The translations under genes were made by a program, and so were the position numbers. This document shows positions 22,278-34,695 of a DNA stretch of 64,000 nucleotides, piece after piece. How positions within the stretch are numbered: the first letter of the stretch is position 1; each line of letters begins with the position of its first letter. The notes beneath the pieces are model-generated. The model made no database searches. It was not told the DNA's origin and saw nothing but the letters and a program-made list of their open reading frames with translations. Source of the stretch: Puccinia triticina (taxonomy: Eukaryota; Basidiomycota; Pucciniomycetes; Pucciniales; Pucciniaceae); NCBI RefSeq assembly GCF_026914185.1, contig NC_070565.1, positions 6,944,001 to 7,008,000 of the forward strand, in the 5' to 3' direction.

Positions 22278-25200
22278 TTATTCTGAGCTTTGCAATCCTT
22301 CCTCGGAGTCTTGGTCCAAATCCTGATCTAAATCTTTGACTCCATCCTCCTGAATTTCGGTCAATAGCCGTCCTCGTGGATAGAATCGTTTGATATGTGA
22401 TGCTGCGTAAGCCCTCTTTAGTTCTGTTCTGTCTAGTTCTTGCAAAATGTAGGATCCACCACTGAGTTGCTTCTTAATTTTGAAAGGCCCGTTCCAACGA
22501 TGCGCAAACAGCTTCCCCCATTGATCCTCTAGACTTTTATTGTAAATAAGAACCATTTCGCCCGGGTTTAAAGGTTTCCAAAGTCGGGCCGCCATCTTCC
22601 TGTCCCAGAACCTAACTGATGATTCTCGTGTTTCTTGAAGCTTCTGATGAGCTATTCCTAGAATTTCCTCTCTTCTCTCCAGTTGCCAAGTCCGTGCTTC
22701 CAAGAGTTCCGCAGTTGCACTAATGTCTGTCCAATCAATTCCTAAATATGTATCCATTTCCAGGTCCACGGGTAAAACTGATTTTTGGCCAAATACCAAC
22801 TCGTATGGTGAGTATCCTGTTGTCCGCTTTGTAGAGATCCTGTCGGAAAAAAGTACTAAAGGCAAATATTCCCGCCACTTTCCCCCAGATTCTCCACACA
22901 TTTTTACCAAAGTATCTTTAATAGGTCGGTGCCCTCTTTCAATCATGCCATTAGCTTCTGGGTAGTAGGGTGTTGTTGGCTTAAATTTTGCTCCAATCTT
23001 TTCCACAGCTTTGATAAATTTGTTTTTAAATTCCGGCCCGTTGTCGACCGTGACTGTCTTGATAGGGCCGTACCGATAAACCCATTCGTCTAGTAGGAAT
23101 TTCCCGATTTTTGCTGCTGTCAGTTTTTCTAGAGGCGCCGCTTCTACCCATCCGGATAAATCGTCCCTGGCTACCAGTAAGTACTTGTACCGCCCTGCTT
23201 TGATATGGCATACGTCCAATGCTACACGACCAAACAATGTACTTTCTCCAGTCGGATTCCGGATTTCTCGGGGAATTAAAGAGTCCCGTTTCTGGCATGC
23301 TTCACAGCTTTGGACCCAAAGTTTCACTCGTTTCTTCAAGCTTGGCCACCAAAATCTGCAAACTAGTTGTTGATAAGTTTCTTCTGATCCTCTATGCCCT
23401 AGTTCCTCGTGGACGTTTTTCAACAGCTTGAATTGATAATCTGTATTGAATATCACTAGTTGTCCCATGGGTACGTGCCGCCTCATTAGTTTCTGGTCCT
23501 GCACGAAGAAGTTAACTGATTTTCGTTTCAATTGTCTGAAATCCTCTGGCTCCATCCCTTCAGGCTTCTTCAGAGATAACAGAAAGTATTTAAGGTCCAT
23601 CCAGAATCCCGGCGCTTCCCATTCTTGTGGTTCCAATGATGTCTTCAGAATTCTAAACTGCGAACAGACTTTGATTACTGGTGCGTCCTCGTCGAAATCC
23701 TCTTGGTCTTCATAGAACTCTGATTCGTCTTCACTGATTGGCCTTCTAGATAGCCCGTCCGGGAGGGTAAATGTGCTCCCTTTTCTGTGTACAATATCGA
23801 ATGAAAACAGTTGGATGAAAGATACCCAGCGCGTCATCGGGGCGTTTGGAAGTGATGGTGAGTTAATCATTTGAATTAATGACTGTGCATCCACCTGGAG
23901 TTCGAAATGTTGACCCCAAAGATATATCTGTAGCTTCTTTAGAATTCTTGCCACCCCGCAAAGTTCTAATTTTGGTTGCGAGTACCGGGATTCTACGGGT
24001 GAAAAGACGATGGATTTGTAAAGTACCGGACGGTCTAGTCCTGTTTCTAACTCTTGTTGAAGGAGAACCGCACCGGCCGCAATGAAGCTTGAGTCAACTG
24101 CTAACTTAATCATTCCCGCATATTCAGAGTAATCTAGTTTCTTCAAGGTGATTTCTTCTCCAATAATCTTTTTAAGTCTTTCAAAGGCTTCGTCGCATTC
24201 TTGACCCCAGACCCATTCTACGTCCTTTCTTGTGAGTTTCCTAAGAGGTGCCGCGATTTCGGAAAGGTTCTTGATGAAGATTCGAACGTAAGTTACTATT
24301 CCCAAGAATCCCCGTAATTCCGTTACATTATTTGGTGTAGGCCATGTTGATACTTTATTCTTCTTGTGCGCTGAAACTCGCTGTCCTTCTTGACAGACCA
24401 CGTGACCAACAATATCCAGAGCCAGAACACACACTGCAAACTTCTTCCCCGAGATCGTAAGTCCTGCTTCTTCAATTCTGAACAAGATTCTCTCCAAAGT
24501 AACCGCATATTCCCAAATGAATCTTCTGATTCCTGAGTTTTCGTTTAGGACTTCGTTATTGTATCTGCTGCTAGGCCCTTTTATTCCTGCATCGTCAATG
24601 AATACTCCCACGTTTCCGGGTATTTCGTCTTGAAGGATCCACATCATCTGTGCTTGGTATACTGCTACAGAATTGGTAGCACCTTGAGGGAGACGAGTGA
24701 GTTGAAATCTTCATAGTGGTGTGTCGAAAGTGGTCAATGGTCGTGACTCTTCCGCTAATTCTCGTTCATCGTATCCGCCCATGATGTCGCCTAGACCGTA
24801 ACAGGCCCTTCCTGCAAAGGATTCTACAAATTCCTCTGCTGCCGGTGGTAATCCTGCGTCCTTGATAGTGACTTTATTCATTTCTTGCAGGTCGTGGACA
24901 ATTCGAAGTTTCCCGTCCGATTTTGCTACACAAAAAACTGGACTCGAGTAACTTGAGGTTGACTGTTCATATAAGCCTGTCCTGATTCGTTCCCTGACTA
25001 ACTCCACATATTCGTCTTTTATTGCAGCTGGAATTGGGATTGGTTTCTTCTGCCAAGGCTGATGGTCTATGACTGGTATTACGTAAGGTAAGCCGTATGA
25101 ATGTTTCAGAAGTCCTCTTTCCGCTGGGCAAAATGCTATTGCTTTTTCTTGAATTGTGATCAGGTGTTTAAAGAGTTTCAATTCTTCATTCCAGAGCCAT

Positions 25201-26084
25201 CCTTCAGGTCCGAAGTTAACCATCTTTAGTCGTTCCTCGGTTACTTTCAGCGTTGGCTCGAATTCTGGTGGATTTGGTGCGAGTGGGGTTTTGTAGGGGT
25301 CTCGAGAAAGATCAGGCCTTTGAAGTGGTGGATTGAGTGATTGAGGAATTGCTTCGTTGATTGGTCTGATCTTCTTCCCCACCGGCTTGTATTTTGTCAG
25401 ACACCAAAGCCCCCCATCCTTCCAGTTCCGACATAATTGCTCCTGGAACGAGATCTGTAAGCCGTTCGCTAGTAGATGCCGCAACTGGTTGGTGGAAAAC
25501 CTCGAAGTTGATTTGATTGAGGATAGGGACCGGCAGATTATCGATTCTTCCTTCTCCATTTTTGGGCGTCTTAATTTCGCTCCTAGTTCCCAACTTTTCT
25601 TTGCTCCCGTTTTGACGTAGCCACCAATAGATGAAAGGGTGATTGACAGTATTTTGTTGAAGGATTTAAAAATTGATGTACTGATCTTTGCTAGCCCTTT
25701 GAATCCCTCCACGATCATCATTGTTAAGGCCATTATCCAACATAACAAAACCTGTCCTATTTTGAGCCCTTGTGGAACCAAGCTGAACCCAAACGATCTT
25801 ATATTATTTGCGCCGAGATCCTTCATGTTGTTCCAGCCTCTTCCTTGTCCTACTTTTGCAAGAGGTACTGATACTTGTCTTCCTTTGTCGCCCAGGAACG
25901 TGAGAATTTTGCCTGTCTCCTGGTATCCTAACGTGCATTCGTAGTCAAAAAGGAAGGGTCGTCCAAGGATGCAATCTTGAGCTTTCGGCGATACAAACAA
26001 GTGAGCTGGCCCTGAGAATCTTCCTATGGTTACCGGGCAATTTTCCACTACTCCTTTGATGTCGCATTGCGCACCGCCTACCCC
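22278..26084 (-). pseudogene. Element C pol: protease end, RT, RNase H, integrase
   Basis: This continues the frame from 32059 after element D and one TTTCA copy are removed (P-M-K then G-V-G-G). It has the protease tail, a hydrophobic stretch near 25700-25760 that could be membrane-active or just linker, then RT with F-I-D-D near 24590, RNase H, and integrase with its H2C2 finger, D-N-G-P-E-F and N-G-M-I-E. The tail ends A-A-S-H-I-K-R-F-Y plus an acidic end. One TGA (24711-24713) replaces Gly in the P-L-G-R-F-Q motif of RT. All other codons are open, so the element decayed only recently. Confidence 0.92.
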
Positions 26085-26089
26085 TTTCA

Positions 26090-26938
26090 TAAAAGAAATC
26101 AAGCAACTGAAATATGTATTGCTTGTTAGATAACTATGTACATTTAATAGAAATCTCGGTATGTTAGAGTTTGAGTAGAGAAGAGCGGCGCAATCATGTA
26201 CCTGAAAGCAGGGCAGGTTGCACTCGGGATCTAAGATGAAAAGGGAGTTGAGCTTGACGCTGACTTCGAGCGTCTTCGCTTGTCTACGGTGGTTATGATC
26301 CTGTGAGCTGATCAGCCGTACGGCAAGGAGTCAGCTTCGGTCTCTTTGTCTAAGCTTCTACTTTTGGTTCTCCTTTCTCAAGTCTTTTTCTCTACTCACG
26401 GAACTAAGCCAAGTTATCTTAATAGCTTCGTCTTGTTCTGTCTGAACGCTTCCGATGCGTCTGGTTCTGGTAGTTGAACAAAATAGGATTTTGTTCTTAG
26501 TCTGTTTGTTCTTTCTTTTCTTTGTTTTCTGGTTTGGTCTGGTCTTAACTTACGGGTAGCTTTAGCTTCCGATAGTCTGGCCAGTAGGTCTGGCTGGCTT
26601 CTGGGTCCAAGTCGATCCTCAAGAGTTCTGCAAGAAGAATGCGTTCGAGTTAGCCTTAAGGTTTAAGTCTACTCGCCGCTTGCTCTTGGGACGTACAAGG
26701 TCTTGGGCTGCTGTGCTTGTCTTTGGGCGTTGACCGATAAGGTTCTGGCCTGGTGCGCTGCTATGATCGTCAAGCGATATTCTAGCGTTAGCTCCCGTGG
26801 TTAGGGCTGGGGTCTGGGGTCTGGACTGCGAAAGGGCTTACCTTTCTTTGCAGCTGGGCTTGGACTTGCGCCTTGGGCTATCCGCGCGAGCTTCCTTAGT
26901 GGTTGCTGCGCGTGCGGGTCTGGGTCTGTATTCCTACA
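26090..26938 (-). repeat. 3' LTR of element D
   Basis: It is 849 bp, nearly identical to 31210-32058. The pol frame of D runs through the LTR boundary and stops at 26801, so the first 138 bases of this LTR encode the C-terminal tail of the polyprotein. Confidence 0.92.
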
Positions 26939-29900
26939 GCCTCGCATACTTCGAGTCGTGAGATTCGAAGTAGCTTCGGAGATTTGGATGACCCCGATCT
27001 GCGCGAGGGAACAACGAATGACTGATCTTCCAAGGGGCTTGGTGAGGAAGTCGGCAGCGTTGGCGTTTGTTTTGACGTATCTTAGCTTGATTGTTTTGAA
27101 CAAGATGAGTTCCCGGACGAAGTGAAGTCGAATGTTCATATGCTTCGTGCGGAAACTGTTTTGAGAAGTTTCGCTGTTGGCGAGATCAATGGCGCCCTTG
27201 TTGTCCACACCCACATCGATGTTCTCTACTGAATTTTGAAAGCCAATTTCTTTGATGAGACTCGCGAACCATGCTAGATCCCTCCCAAGGTCTGACAGCG
27301 CCTTATACTCGGCCTCAGCGGTGGATAGAGATACGGTAGGCTGCTTGCTGGATTTCCAGTTGAGCAGGTGGGAGCCGGCCGTGACGACGAAGCCGGTGGT
27401 GGACCGCCTGGTATCTGGGCAGTTGCCCCAGTCCGCGTCTGAGAAGGCTTTGAGGCAGGCGGATTCTGAGCGCTGGAAGGTGAGACCAACTTGTCTAGTG
27501 CCGGACAGGTAGCGGAATACCTGAACCGCGGCCTGGTAATGCTTGATTCCCGGCTCCTCGAGGTACTGGGAGAGTTGACTTACCGCAAGTGATATGTCAG
27601 GTCGAGTGAGTATGCTGAGATAGTTCAGCGAACCCACGAGGGCGCGATAGTTGATGTTCAACTTCTTGAGAGTCTTGATTTCGTGCGAAGTTGCCTTTGA
27701 CAGTCTCTCTCTGGGGTTGAGTGGGCACGAGGCTGGATGCTCCTTGTCAAGACAGAATTCTGCTAGTTTTCTTTCAACGTACTGAGTTTGATTGATCTGA
27801 AGACCGCCCTGGAATCGGTCGATGTTCATCCCGAGAAGGAACTCGGCATCTCCGGGGTATTTGATTTCAAATTCTTTTTCCATCTTGCTCCGGAATACCT
27901 CTGGCTTGTGGCTGATGATGACAATGTCGTCCACGTGGGCAAACAGCCAAGTGGCGGGATGCTGGGCTGTCTCCTTTCTCCAGAAGACGCACGGGTCGGA
28001 CACTGAGATCATGAATCCTAGTGATTTGAGGTATGTGGTCAAGCGCTTGTACCAAACGAGCGGGGCTTGGCGCAAGCCGTAAATGACTTTCTTGAGGTGA
28101 AGGACCGCATTGGGCGGGCAATCATAGCCCTGAGGCGGCAGTAGAGTGACCGTTTCCTCCAACGGGCATGTGAGGAAGGCACTGCGTACGTCGAGTTGAT
28201 GTATCTTCATCCCGTGGTTGACTGCGAAGGAAATGAGTAATCGTAGAGACGCTGCTTTGCCCGTTGGGGCATATATGACGTTGAAGTTTCTGCCGTGGAT
28301 CTGCCGAAAGCCCTGCGCGCATATTCGCGCTTTGAACTCGATAACCTCGTTGGAGGCGCCTAGCTTCTTCCTGTAGGCCCAGGTGGATGGGATCGGCTCG
28401 TCAGTTTGCAGCCGTTGACGCACTAGCCAGACTTGGTGCCGGAGCATGTTGGCGATCTCTTTTTGCTCCGCCTGGGTCCAGTTATCGCGGTCGGCACTGC
28501 TCATCGCCTGCTTGTGATTCTTGGGGTCGACTTCAATCTCGATCAAGAAGGCGTGCCTATGCCGTTTCCCTTGGATGATATTGCTAGTGTCAATGCCGCT
28601 GGAGATCTCCTTTGGTGGCGGGGCGGAGGTCCAGGCGTATCTCCTCCCTGCTGATGGAGGTTGGACGTTCAGGGAAGCCGGATCAGTGGAGGTTTCCTGA
28701 GGGGTCTGAGCGCTTGGGCTGCTGGAGCGCAAGTCCTGGATGATCCAAGAGATGTCTTGCTCTTCCTCCTGCAGTTCTTCTTCCGCTTGGGCGTTCGGTT
28801 GGAGATCGTCATCCGCGAAAGGAAGAGGATCCGCGGAGTTGAAGCTTGGTAACTTGTTTGCTCCGTAGACTGTGTGGTTCTTGTTGATCGCTGGGCATTC
28901 CGGGAAGGTAGACTCATCGAAATGGACGTGCTTCGCCGTGATGATTGATTTGTCTTCAAAGCGGAAGACCCGGTAAGAGGAGTAATCGTTGGTGTAGCCG
29001 AGTAATGCTCCCTCCCATGAGATGGAGCTAAACTTTGTTTCCCGCTTCTGCTTTGGCTTCACTATCCATACCCGGCACCCGAAAGGATGGAAGAAGTGGA
29101 TATTGGGTTTGGCTTTGAAGAGGAGTTCGAGAGGGGAGGTTTTGCTTCTAGCCAGCAACAGGAGACAATTAGTCGTGGCGGTGGCTGCCTGGACGGCCTC
29201 TGCCCACCATTCGGGGGCCATGTTTGCCTGCATAAGTAAGCAACGCGTCATGTCGATGATCGTCCTGTTGGCTCTTTCAGCCATCCCGTTGTTTTGAGGA
29301 GTATAGGCGGGCGCCACATTGTGCTGAATGCCCTCGTCTCTGAGGTATTCGCCTAGGGCTCCATTGACAAATTCCCCGCCGCCGTCGGTTATGATTTTCT
29401 TCAGATTGTGGCCCGTCTGCTTCTCAAAGAAAGCCTTGAAGTCGAGAATGGCTTTTGTCCTTAAGGATAACCGTGTGGATATATCCTGTGTACTGGTCCA
29501 CCAGCGTCAGGAAGTAATGAGCACCTCCATTGGTTGGAGGCGAGATGGGACCGACTAAATCGCCGTGCACTATGCTGAGCGGCGCGTCAGCTTCCTTGAA
29601 TGAGCCTTTGCAAGGGATGCGTGTGAGTTTCCCTTGCATGCAAGCTGAGCAGGAGTGGGTCTTGGTTAGGTCAAGGCCTTCCTGGGTTGCTTGAGCAATG
29701 CGTCCGGAGCTGGCGTGACCCAATTGGTTGTGCCATTTCTGATAGTCCGATAGATGCGGCGCGGCCACTGTGGACAGGCTTGTGGCGTGGATTTGGCTGG
29801 GATGTACGCCCTCTATTTCGAGCAAGTCGTTGTTGACGCAAACCGGGAAGGGGAGAGAATCATTGAGCTTGACCTCAAAAGTGTTTCCAGTTTGTCGTAT

Positions 29901-31148
29901 GACGACTCGGCGATTCATGAGCTGTACTAACGAGATCAGGTTCCTGGAGAGTTTTGGAACGAAGAGGGCTTCCGGGAGAGTGATCGTTTGACCCGAGGGT
30001 AGGCAGATGTGAGCCGTTCCTTTTGCGACCGCGACGAGCTCAGATTTCCCGCTTCCGGTGACTATGCTTATGTGGGCTGGAGTCGTGGCCGAGAAGTAAT
30101 CCAGGGAGTTGAGCATATGATTGCTCGCTCCCGAGTCCAACACGGTTGTCAAGGTATTGTTTTCAGATGAGGTGTTATAGGTGAATGCGGGCTTCACGAT
30201 GGAGGTGTGCAGCGCCTCCTCTTCCTCGTCATCGTCGTCGTTGTCGGCGGTGGTGTGGTAGGATGTCCGCTGGTTCTTCTGGGGACGTTCCTGCTGCTGA
30301 AGCGGTCTGTCTGGAGGACGTGTCGTTGGGTGGATGGTCCAACAGTCGGCTTCGACATGGGTGGTAGCTCTAGGGTTATGTTTACCGCCGCTGCAGCGTA
30401 TGACTGACTTGGCGCCGGGATTGGATCCAGATTGTCTCTTGGGCTTGTGCCTAGGTCCTGTGGCTAGGGCGGTTGAGGGTGCCTCGGAATCTTCAACGAA
30501 CTTCCTTTTTGTAGCAGTTTCGTGGCGTCCTATGTCACGCAGTTTTGCTATGATCTCCTTTGGTTTTGCTAGGGCTTTAAGGTCGGTGAAGAGCGCCTGC
30601 ATTAGCATAGGTCGGCGCTTCGTGATTTTTCCAACGATACCGCAGCCAACGAGAACATCGGGGACTTTGAGACCAAGAGAGCTAAACTCGGCGAGGCTCT
30701 CCTCCATTTCGACGATGTACGAGTTTAGATCCTTATTGTACTGGATGTCCAGCCATTTGTTCCAGACCTGGAACACCGACAGCAAAGAGTCGGATGCGTA
30801 AATGGTCTTGATGTCGGACCAAATGGAGAAGGGATCTTTCTCGTTTTCGTCGTTGATGACACTGGTGAAAATTGCGTTTGACAGGGCCTCGCTTAGGATA
30901 CTGCAAGTTCTGAGGGATCCTTGCAACTCGTCCTCGTCCGGTTCTTTAGGCAATGGCTCCTCTAAGTAGGTTTCGAGTCGCCGTGGTCTGAGGTGCATTT
31001 TGATTTTTCTTTCCCATAAGGGAAAGTTCGTGCCGTCGAACTTTGGGACGTTAACATGGTCCTTGTCGGGGCTGTACGCGTTGCTTTTGGCTGGCGCCGG
31101 AGTCCGTTTGGTGCCACTGCTGGGGCCTTGGTTGCGCGTATTTGCCAT
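26801..31148 (-). pseudogene. Element D gag-pol, frameshifted
   Basis: This is a copia polyprotein from the ATG at 31148. The Gag-like N-terminus has W-E-R-K-I-K-M-H-L. A protease with D-S-G-A-S-N-H-M lies near 30130, and the integrase zinc finger (H-N-Q-L-G-H, C-S-A-C) near 29640-29740. The integrase core, RT with H-V-D-D-I near 27930 and RNase H with the S-T-A-E-A-E-Y motif near 27310 follow. Compared with element H, about 14 bases are missing near 29458 (between K-S and I-L-D-F), which shifts the frame. The C-terminus enters the 3' LTR. It is closely related to H throughout. Confidence 0.92.
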
Positions 31149-31194
31149 CCTGGCCTGCTTTCAGATGCTTTGTTGTGAGGTTCCCTCGAGCGTC

Positions 31195-31210
31195 GCAAGA
31201 CTGTAAATCT
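31195..31210 (-). promoter_or_regulatory. Element D primer-binding site, complementary to a tRNA-Tyr anticodon arm
   Basis: Directly after the 5' LTR (minus strand) the element reads GATTTACAGTCTTGC. Its complement, GCAAGACTGTAAATC, is the anticodon stem and loop of a tRNA-Tyr (anticodon GTA), not a tRNA 3' end. Priming from an internal tRNA fragment is known for Drosophila copia and yeast Ty5, which use the initiator tRNA-Met. The tRNA-Tyr assignment rests on family knowledge and on the tRNA-Tyr copy at 58802-58857. Confidence 0.7.
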
Positions 31211-32058
31211 AAAAGAAATCAAGCAACTGAAATATGTCTTGCTTGTTAGATAACTATGTACATTTAATAGAAATCTCGGTATGTTAGAGTTTGAGTAGAG
31301 AAGAGCGGCGCAATCATGTACCTGAAAGCAGGGCAGGTTGCGCCCGGGATCTAAGATGAAAAGGGAGTTGAGCTTGACGCTGACTTCGAGCGTCTTCGCT
31401 TGTCTACGGTGGTTATGATCCTGTGAGCTGATCAGCCGTACGGCAAGGAGTCAGCTTCGGTCTCTTTGTCTAAGCTTCTACTTTTGGTTCTCCTTTCTCA
31501 AGTCTTTTTCTCTACTCACGGAACTAAGCCAAGTTATCTTAATAGCTTCGTCTTGTTCTGTCTGAACGCTTCCGATGCGTCTGGTTCTGGTAGTTGAACA
31601 AAATAGGATTTTGTTCTTAGTCTGTTTGTTCTTTCTTTTCTTTGTTTTCTGGTTTGGTCTGGTCTTAACTTACGGGTAGCTTTAGCTTCCAATAGTCTGG
31701 CCAGTAGGTCTGGCTGGCTTCTGGGTCCAAGTCGATCCTCAAGAGTTCTGCAAGAAGAATGCGTTCGAGTTAGCCTTAAGGTTTAAGTCTACTTGCCGCT
31801 TGCTCTTGGGACGTACAAGGTCTTGGGCTGCTGTGCTTGTCTTTGGGCGTTGACCGATAAGGTTCTGGCCTGGTGCGCTGCTATGATCGTCAAGCGATAT
31901 TCTAGCGTTAGCTCCCGTGGTTAGGGCTGGGGTCTGGGGTCTGGACTGCGAAAGGGCTTACCTTTCTTTGCAGCTGGGCTTGGGCTTGCGCCTTGGGCTA
32001 TCCGCGCGAGCTTCCTTAGTGGTTGCTGCGCGTGCGGGTCTGGGTCTGTATTCCTACA
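31210..32058 (-). repeat. 5' LTR of element D
   Basis: It is 849 bp. It is followed on the right by TTTCA and the interrupted protease of element C. Confidence 0.92.
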
Positions 32059-34092
32059 TTTCATTGGTATGTCCACTGCCACAACTTCTAAATCAAGATA
32101 GTGTGCTACTGAGGTAGGTATGACATTGACCATGGATCCTGAATCTATCATGAAATTGACCTTTGCTCCATTAATTTTGGCTGAAACGTATCCCAAGGCG
32201 CAGCTGTAGTAACACGGGTCCCTCTCCTCTTCCTGGTTATTGAGTTCCATAGTTGCTACTTTGGTGTCCTTTGTTGAAATGTATGTGGTGTTTGATTTTT
32301 CTGGTAACCTGCTCTGTAACTTGGAAATAATCTGGGCTGTGTATGCCGGAGAGATTGCCGTGAGCTGAGCAAATGTTTTTGGTATCTTGACGTTGTCTAG
32401 TTCCTGGAGTAGCGTTTCTTCCGGATTCAATTCCTTCTCTTTTCCCGCTAGTCCCTTCTCTTTGCTCCATACTTTCTCAACCATTTGTCTTGCTGGGCTG
32501 CGTACCGGTGTTTCGGGTTCTTCTTCTTGGTCGACATCCATTTGTTCCTCTTGGCCGGGCTCCTGGATCCTTATGTTTCTTCGTCCTTTCTGAGCTTCTG
32601 ACCTTGTCATTGGATGTGATTTAAGGTAATTTTCCGCCCCCAGGGTTGGTGGTTGCCACTCAATTATTTGTGCGGAGGTTTTGACTGGCTGCGAATTTTG
32701 ATGTTCCTGAGCTGCTTCTTGCATTTTAGGGTCTGCTGACGCGGTAGCTACAACTGTTCGGATGGGCCTAGTTGGATTCCAAGGAATGTGCTGGCCGTTC
32801 GGTAAGTACCAATCCTTCCCGTTACGTTTTACCAAGCCTTGTGCTTCATCTTTTAGCATTTCCCCGCACCGACTAGTGGAGTGACCCTCCCTATGGCAGT
32901 AGTAACAAGTCTGGCTTTCATAGAGCGGTGTTGAAGGTCTTCCATTCCCTCGTGAGAATTCTGATTGATCTGATGGCCTTTCTGGACGGTTTTGGTTGTA
33001 TGTAACTGGGACTAAACTTCGCATTTGTTGTTTGAGAGCTGATATCTCTTGAGTGAGTTCTTGAACCTGTTTTTCTGCTACTTTGGAATTAGGCGTGTCG
33101 GTTATCATCTTTTCTCGTCGACGACTATCTCCCTTCTGAGTGTCCATGGTTTTTTGCATGACCCGGTTCGAATCGGCAAAGCTTCGTACATCTACATATC
33201 CATTTTCTTCCGTTTGGATTTCCAACTCGGCTGCTTCTATTGCATGGTCCCAGAGTGGCGGTTTGTTACTTCCATCCTTCCCCTTGGGTAGTCTTCCTTG
33301 GCTGACGAGCAATCTCCGGATATTCTTCTGACTTTCTTTTGAAAATGCACTTAAAAATAATAGTGAGGCATCCTCTTTTTTGTTTATGTGCTCATTGCTG
33401 ACTAGATACTTGAGGATGGTGGTGAATTTCCCAAGGTATGCTTTGTATTCTCGATGACTGCTAAGTTGACCTTCCCTGGAGTATTCTTCTGCTACTTTGA
33501 TTAGATCGGCTGTGGTGTATAGAACTGTGTCGTCCAATTCGCCCCACGATTCTACCATATCTTTTCGTAACTTCTTCCAATCGCATTCGTTGTATCCGTC
33601 CATTGCCTCGAGTTCGCTTTTGAGTTCCTCCGTCTGCACAAATCGTCCGATCTGTAACGCCTTATCGTAATCCGTTGCCTGGTATGTCCTTGCTGCTCTC
33701 TCGTATCGTTTCAAAAACTTCATAAAGTGGGTCCCGTTGTAGAGCAATCCCGGGTCTTTAATAATTTTTGGTGCTCCTCTTTGCATAACAGGAGACTCGT
33801 CTTCTTCTTCCATAAGTCCTTCAGATTGGCAAACATTATGCATCCCGTATCCCTGAGCTTGTGGTCTAGGTCGACTTTCGTTCTGAGGTGTACCGGAGTC
33901 TGATTCATTTCCGCCTTCCTCTTGATCTCTATACGTGTTTGCAGGTCCTTTGCCTTTGTTGGGGCGTGGTGGTGGTAAACCGGTTTGTAGATTCCAGTTC
34001 GAAGTGTTTGCAAAAAATCGGTTTCTCAAAGGAGTTTCTAGAGGAGCAAATCCGCCTTCCAATTCTGGCATGTTTGTAAATGGTAAGCCCAT
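32059..34092 (-). CDS. Element C gag and protease start (open, split by D)
   Basis: The Gag frame is 678 codons from the ATG at 34092 (M-G-L-P-F-T-N-M-P-E-L) to the TTTCA target site. The capsid-like domain starts at P-G-L-L-Y-N-G near residue 114 and shares F-M-K-F-L-K-R-Y-E and E-M/A-D-G-Y with B. Predicted coiled-coil residues lie near 330-350. The CX2CX4HX4C zinc knuckle (C-Y-Y-C-H-R-E-G-H) is near residue 395. A protease with I-D-S-G-S follows near residue 650. It continues in frame at 26084 when D is removed. Confidence 0.92.
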
Positions 34093-34695
34093 GTTGACTT
34101 CTGTTGATTTTCTGGTTGTTCTAAAAAATTCTATCTGTTGAGTATTTATCCTGCTAATCTCTGATTTTCTTGATTATAAATGGTCTCTGGTCTCTTTACC
34201 AGGGCAAGCTGAGGGGTTTATTCCAAATAACTAATAGTAGCTGGGAGGGTTCTTCTAACAGTATACGATTATCCAGAGTCTATGTCTGTCCGGCTTCTTC
34301 AGGTGCAATAACCTTTCTTCCGAGCTTCTAATCGTCCGCTTCCTTTGAGTAGTGCTCCAACGTTCTCTTCTAACAGGATCCTAGTTATCCAAATCCTTTG
34401 GCAATCTTCCGTCTTCTGGTATATAACTGGCTGCTTTCTTCAAGATACGTCCTTCAGTACTGGTTCGTTGTTCAATCTTTATTCTTCAGAGATGGTGAGT
34501 CTTTTTTCGTCGCTGGATAGTCTTTTTCAGTAGACTAGTTGATCTTCAGAGTAACTGAGTTTTTCCGTTTATTTTAATGACAGTAGTGGCTGATAAATTT
34601 GTTCTTCTTTCTTCTTATTCGAGTATTCGACTAATTTGGTTGACTTCGTTCGACAATCCAATTATACGGTAATCCGATCACGTTGGGGACTCCCT
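34093..34695 (-). other. Element C leader and primer-binding-site region
   Basis: The bases next to the LTR (34676-34695) read AGGGAGTCCCCAACGTGATC on the element strand, the same as in element B. The leader contains two related blocks (TTATATAC...GAAGACGG...GGATAA) comparable to the direct repeat of B's leader. No gene is seen. Confidence 0.55.

Larger units (their letters stand above)
26090..32058 (-). mobile_element. Ty1/copia element D
   Basis: It has 849-bp LTRs at 26090-26938 and 31210-32058, a 5-bp duplication TTTCA (26085-26089, 32059-32063), and one gag-pol on the minus strand with the copia order protease, integrase, RT, RNase H. On its own strand the LTR begins TGTAGG and ends TTTTA. 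The LTR copies differ at only a handful of positions by eye. A frameshift in integrase makes it non-autonomous. It interrupts the protease of Ty3 element C. Confidence 0.93.

Noticed and set aside
24711..24713. RIP-type origin of the RT stop in element C
   Set aside because: The expected codon is GGA, so the change is G to T, not C to T.
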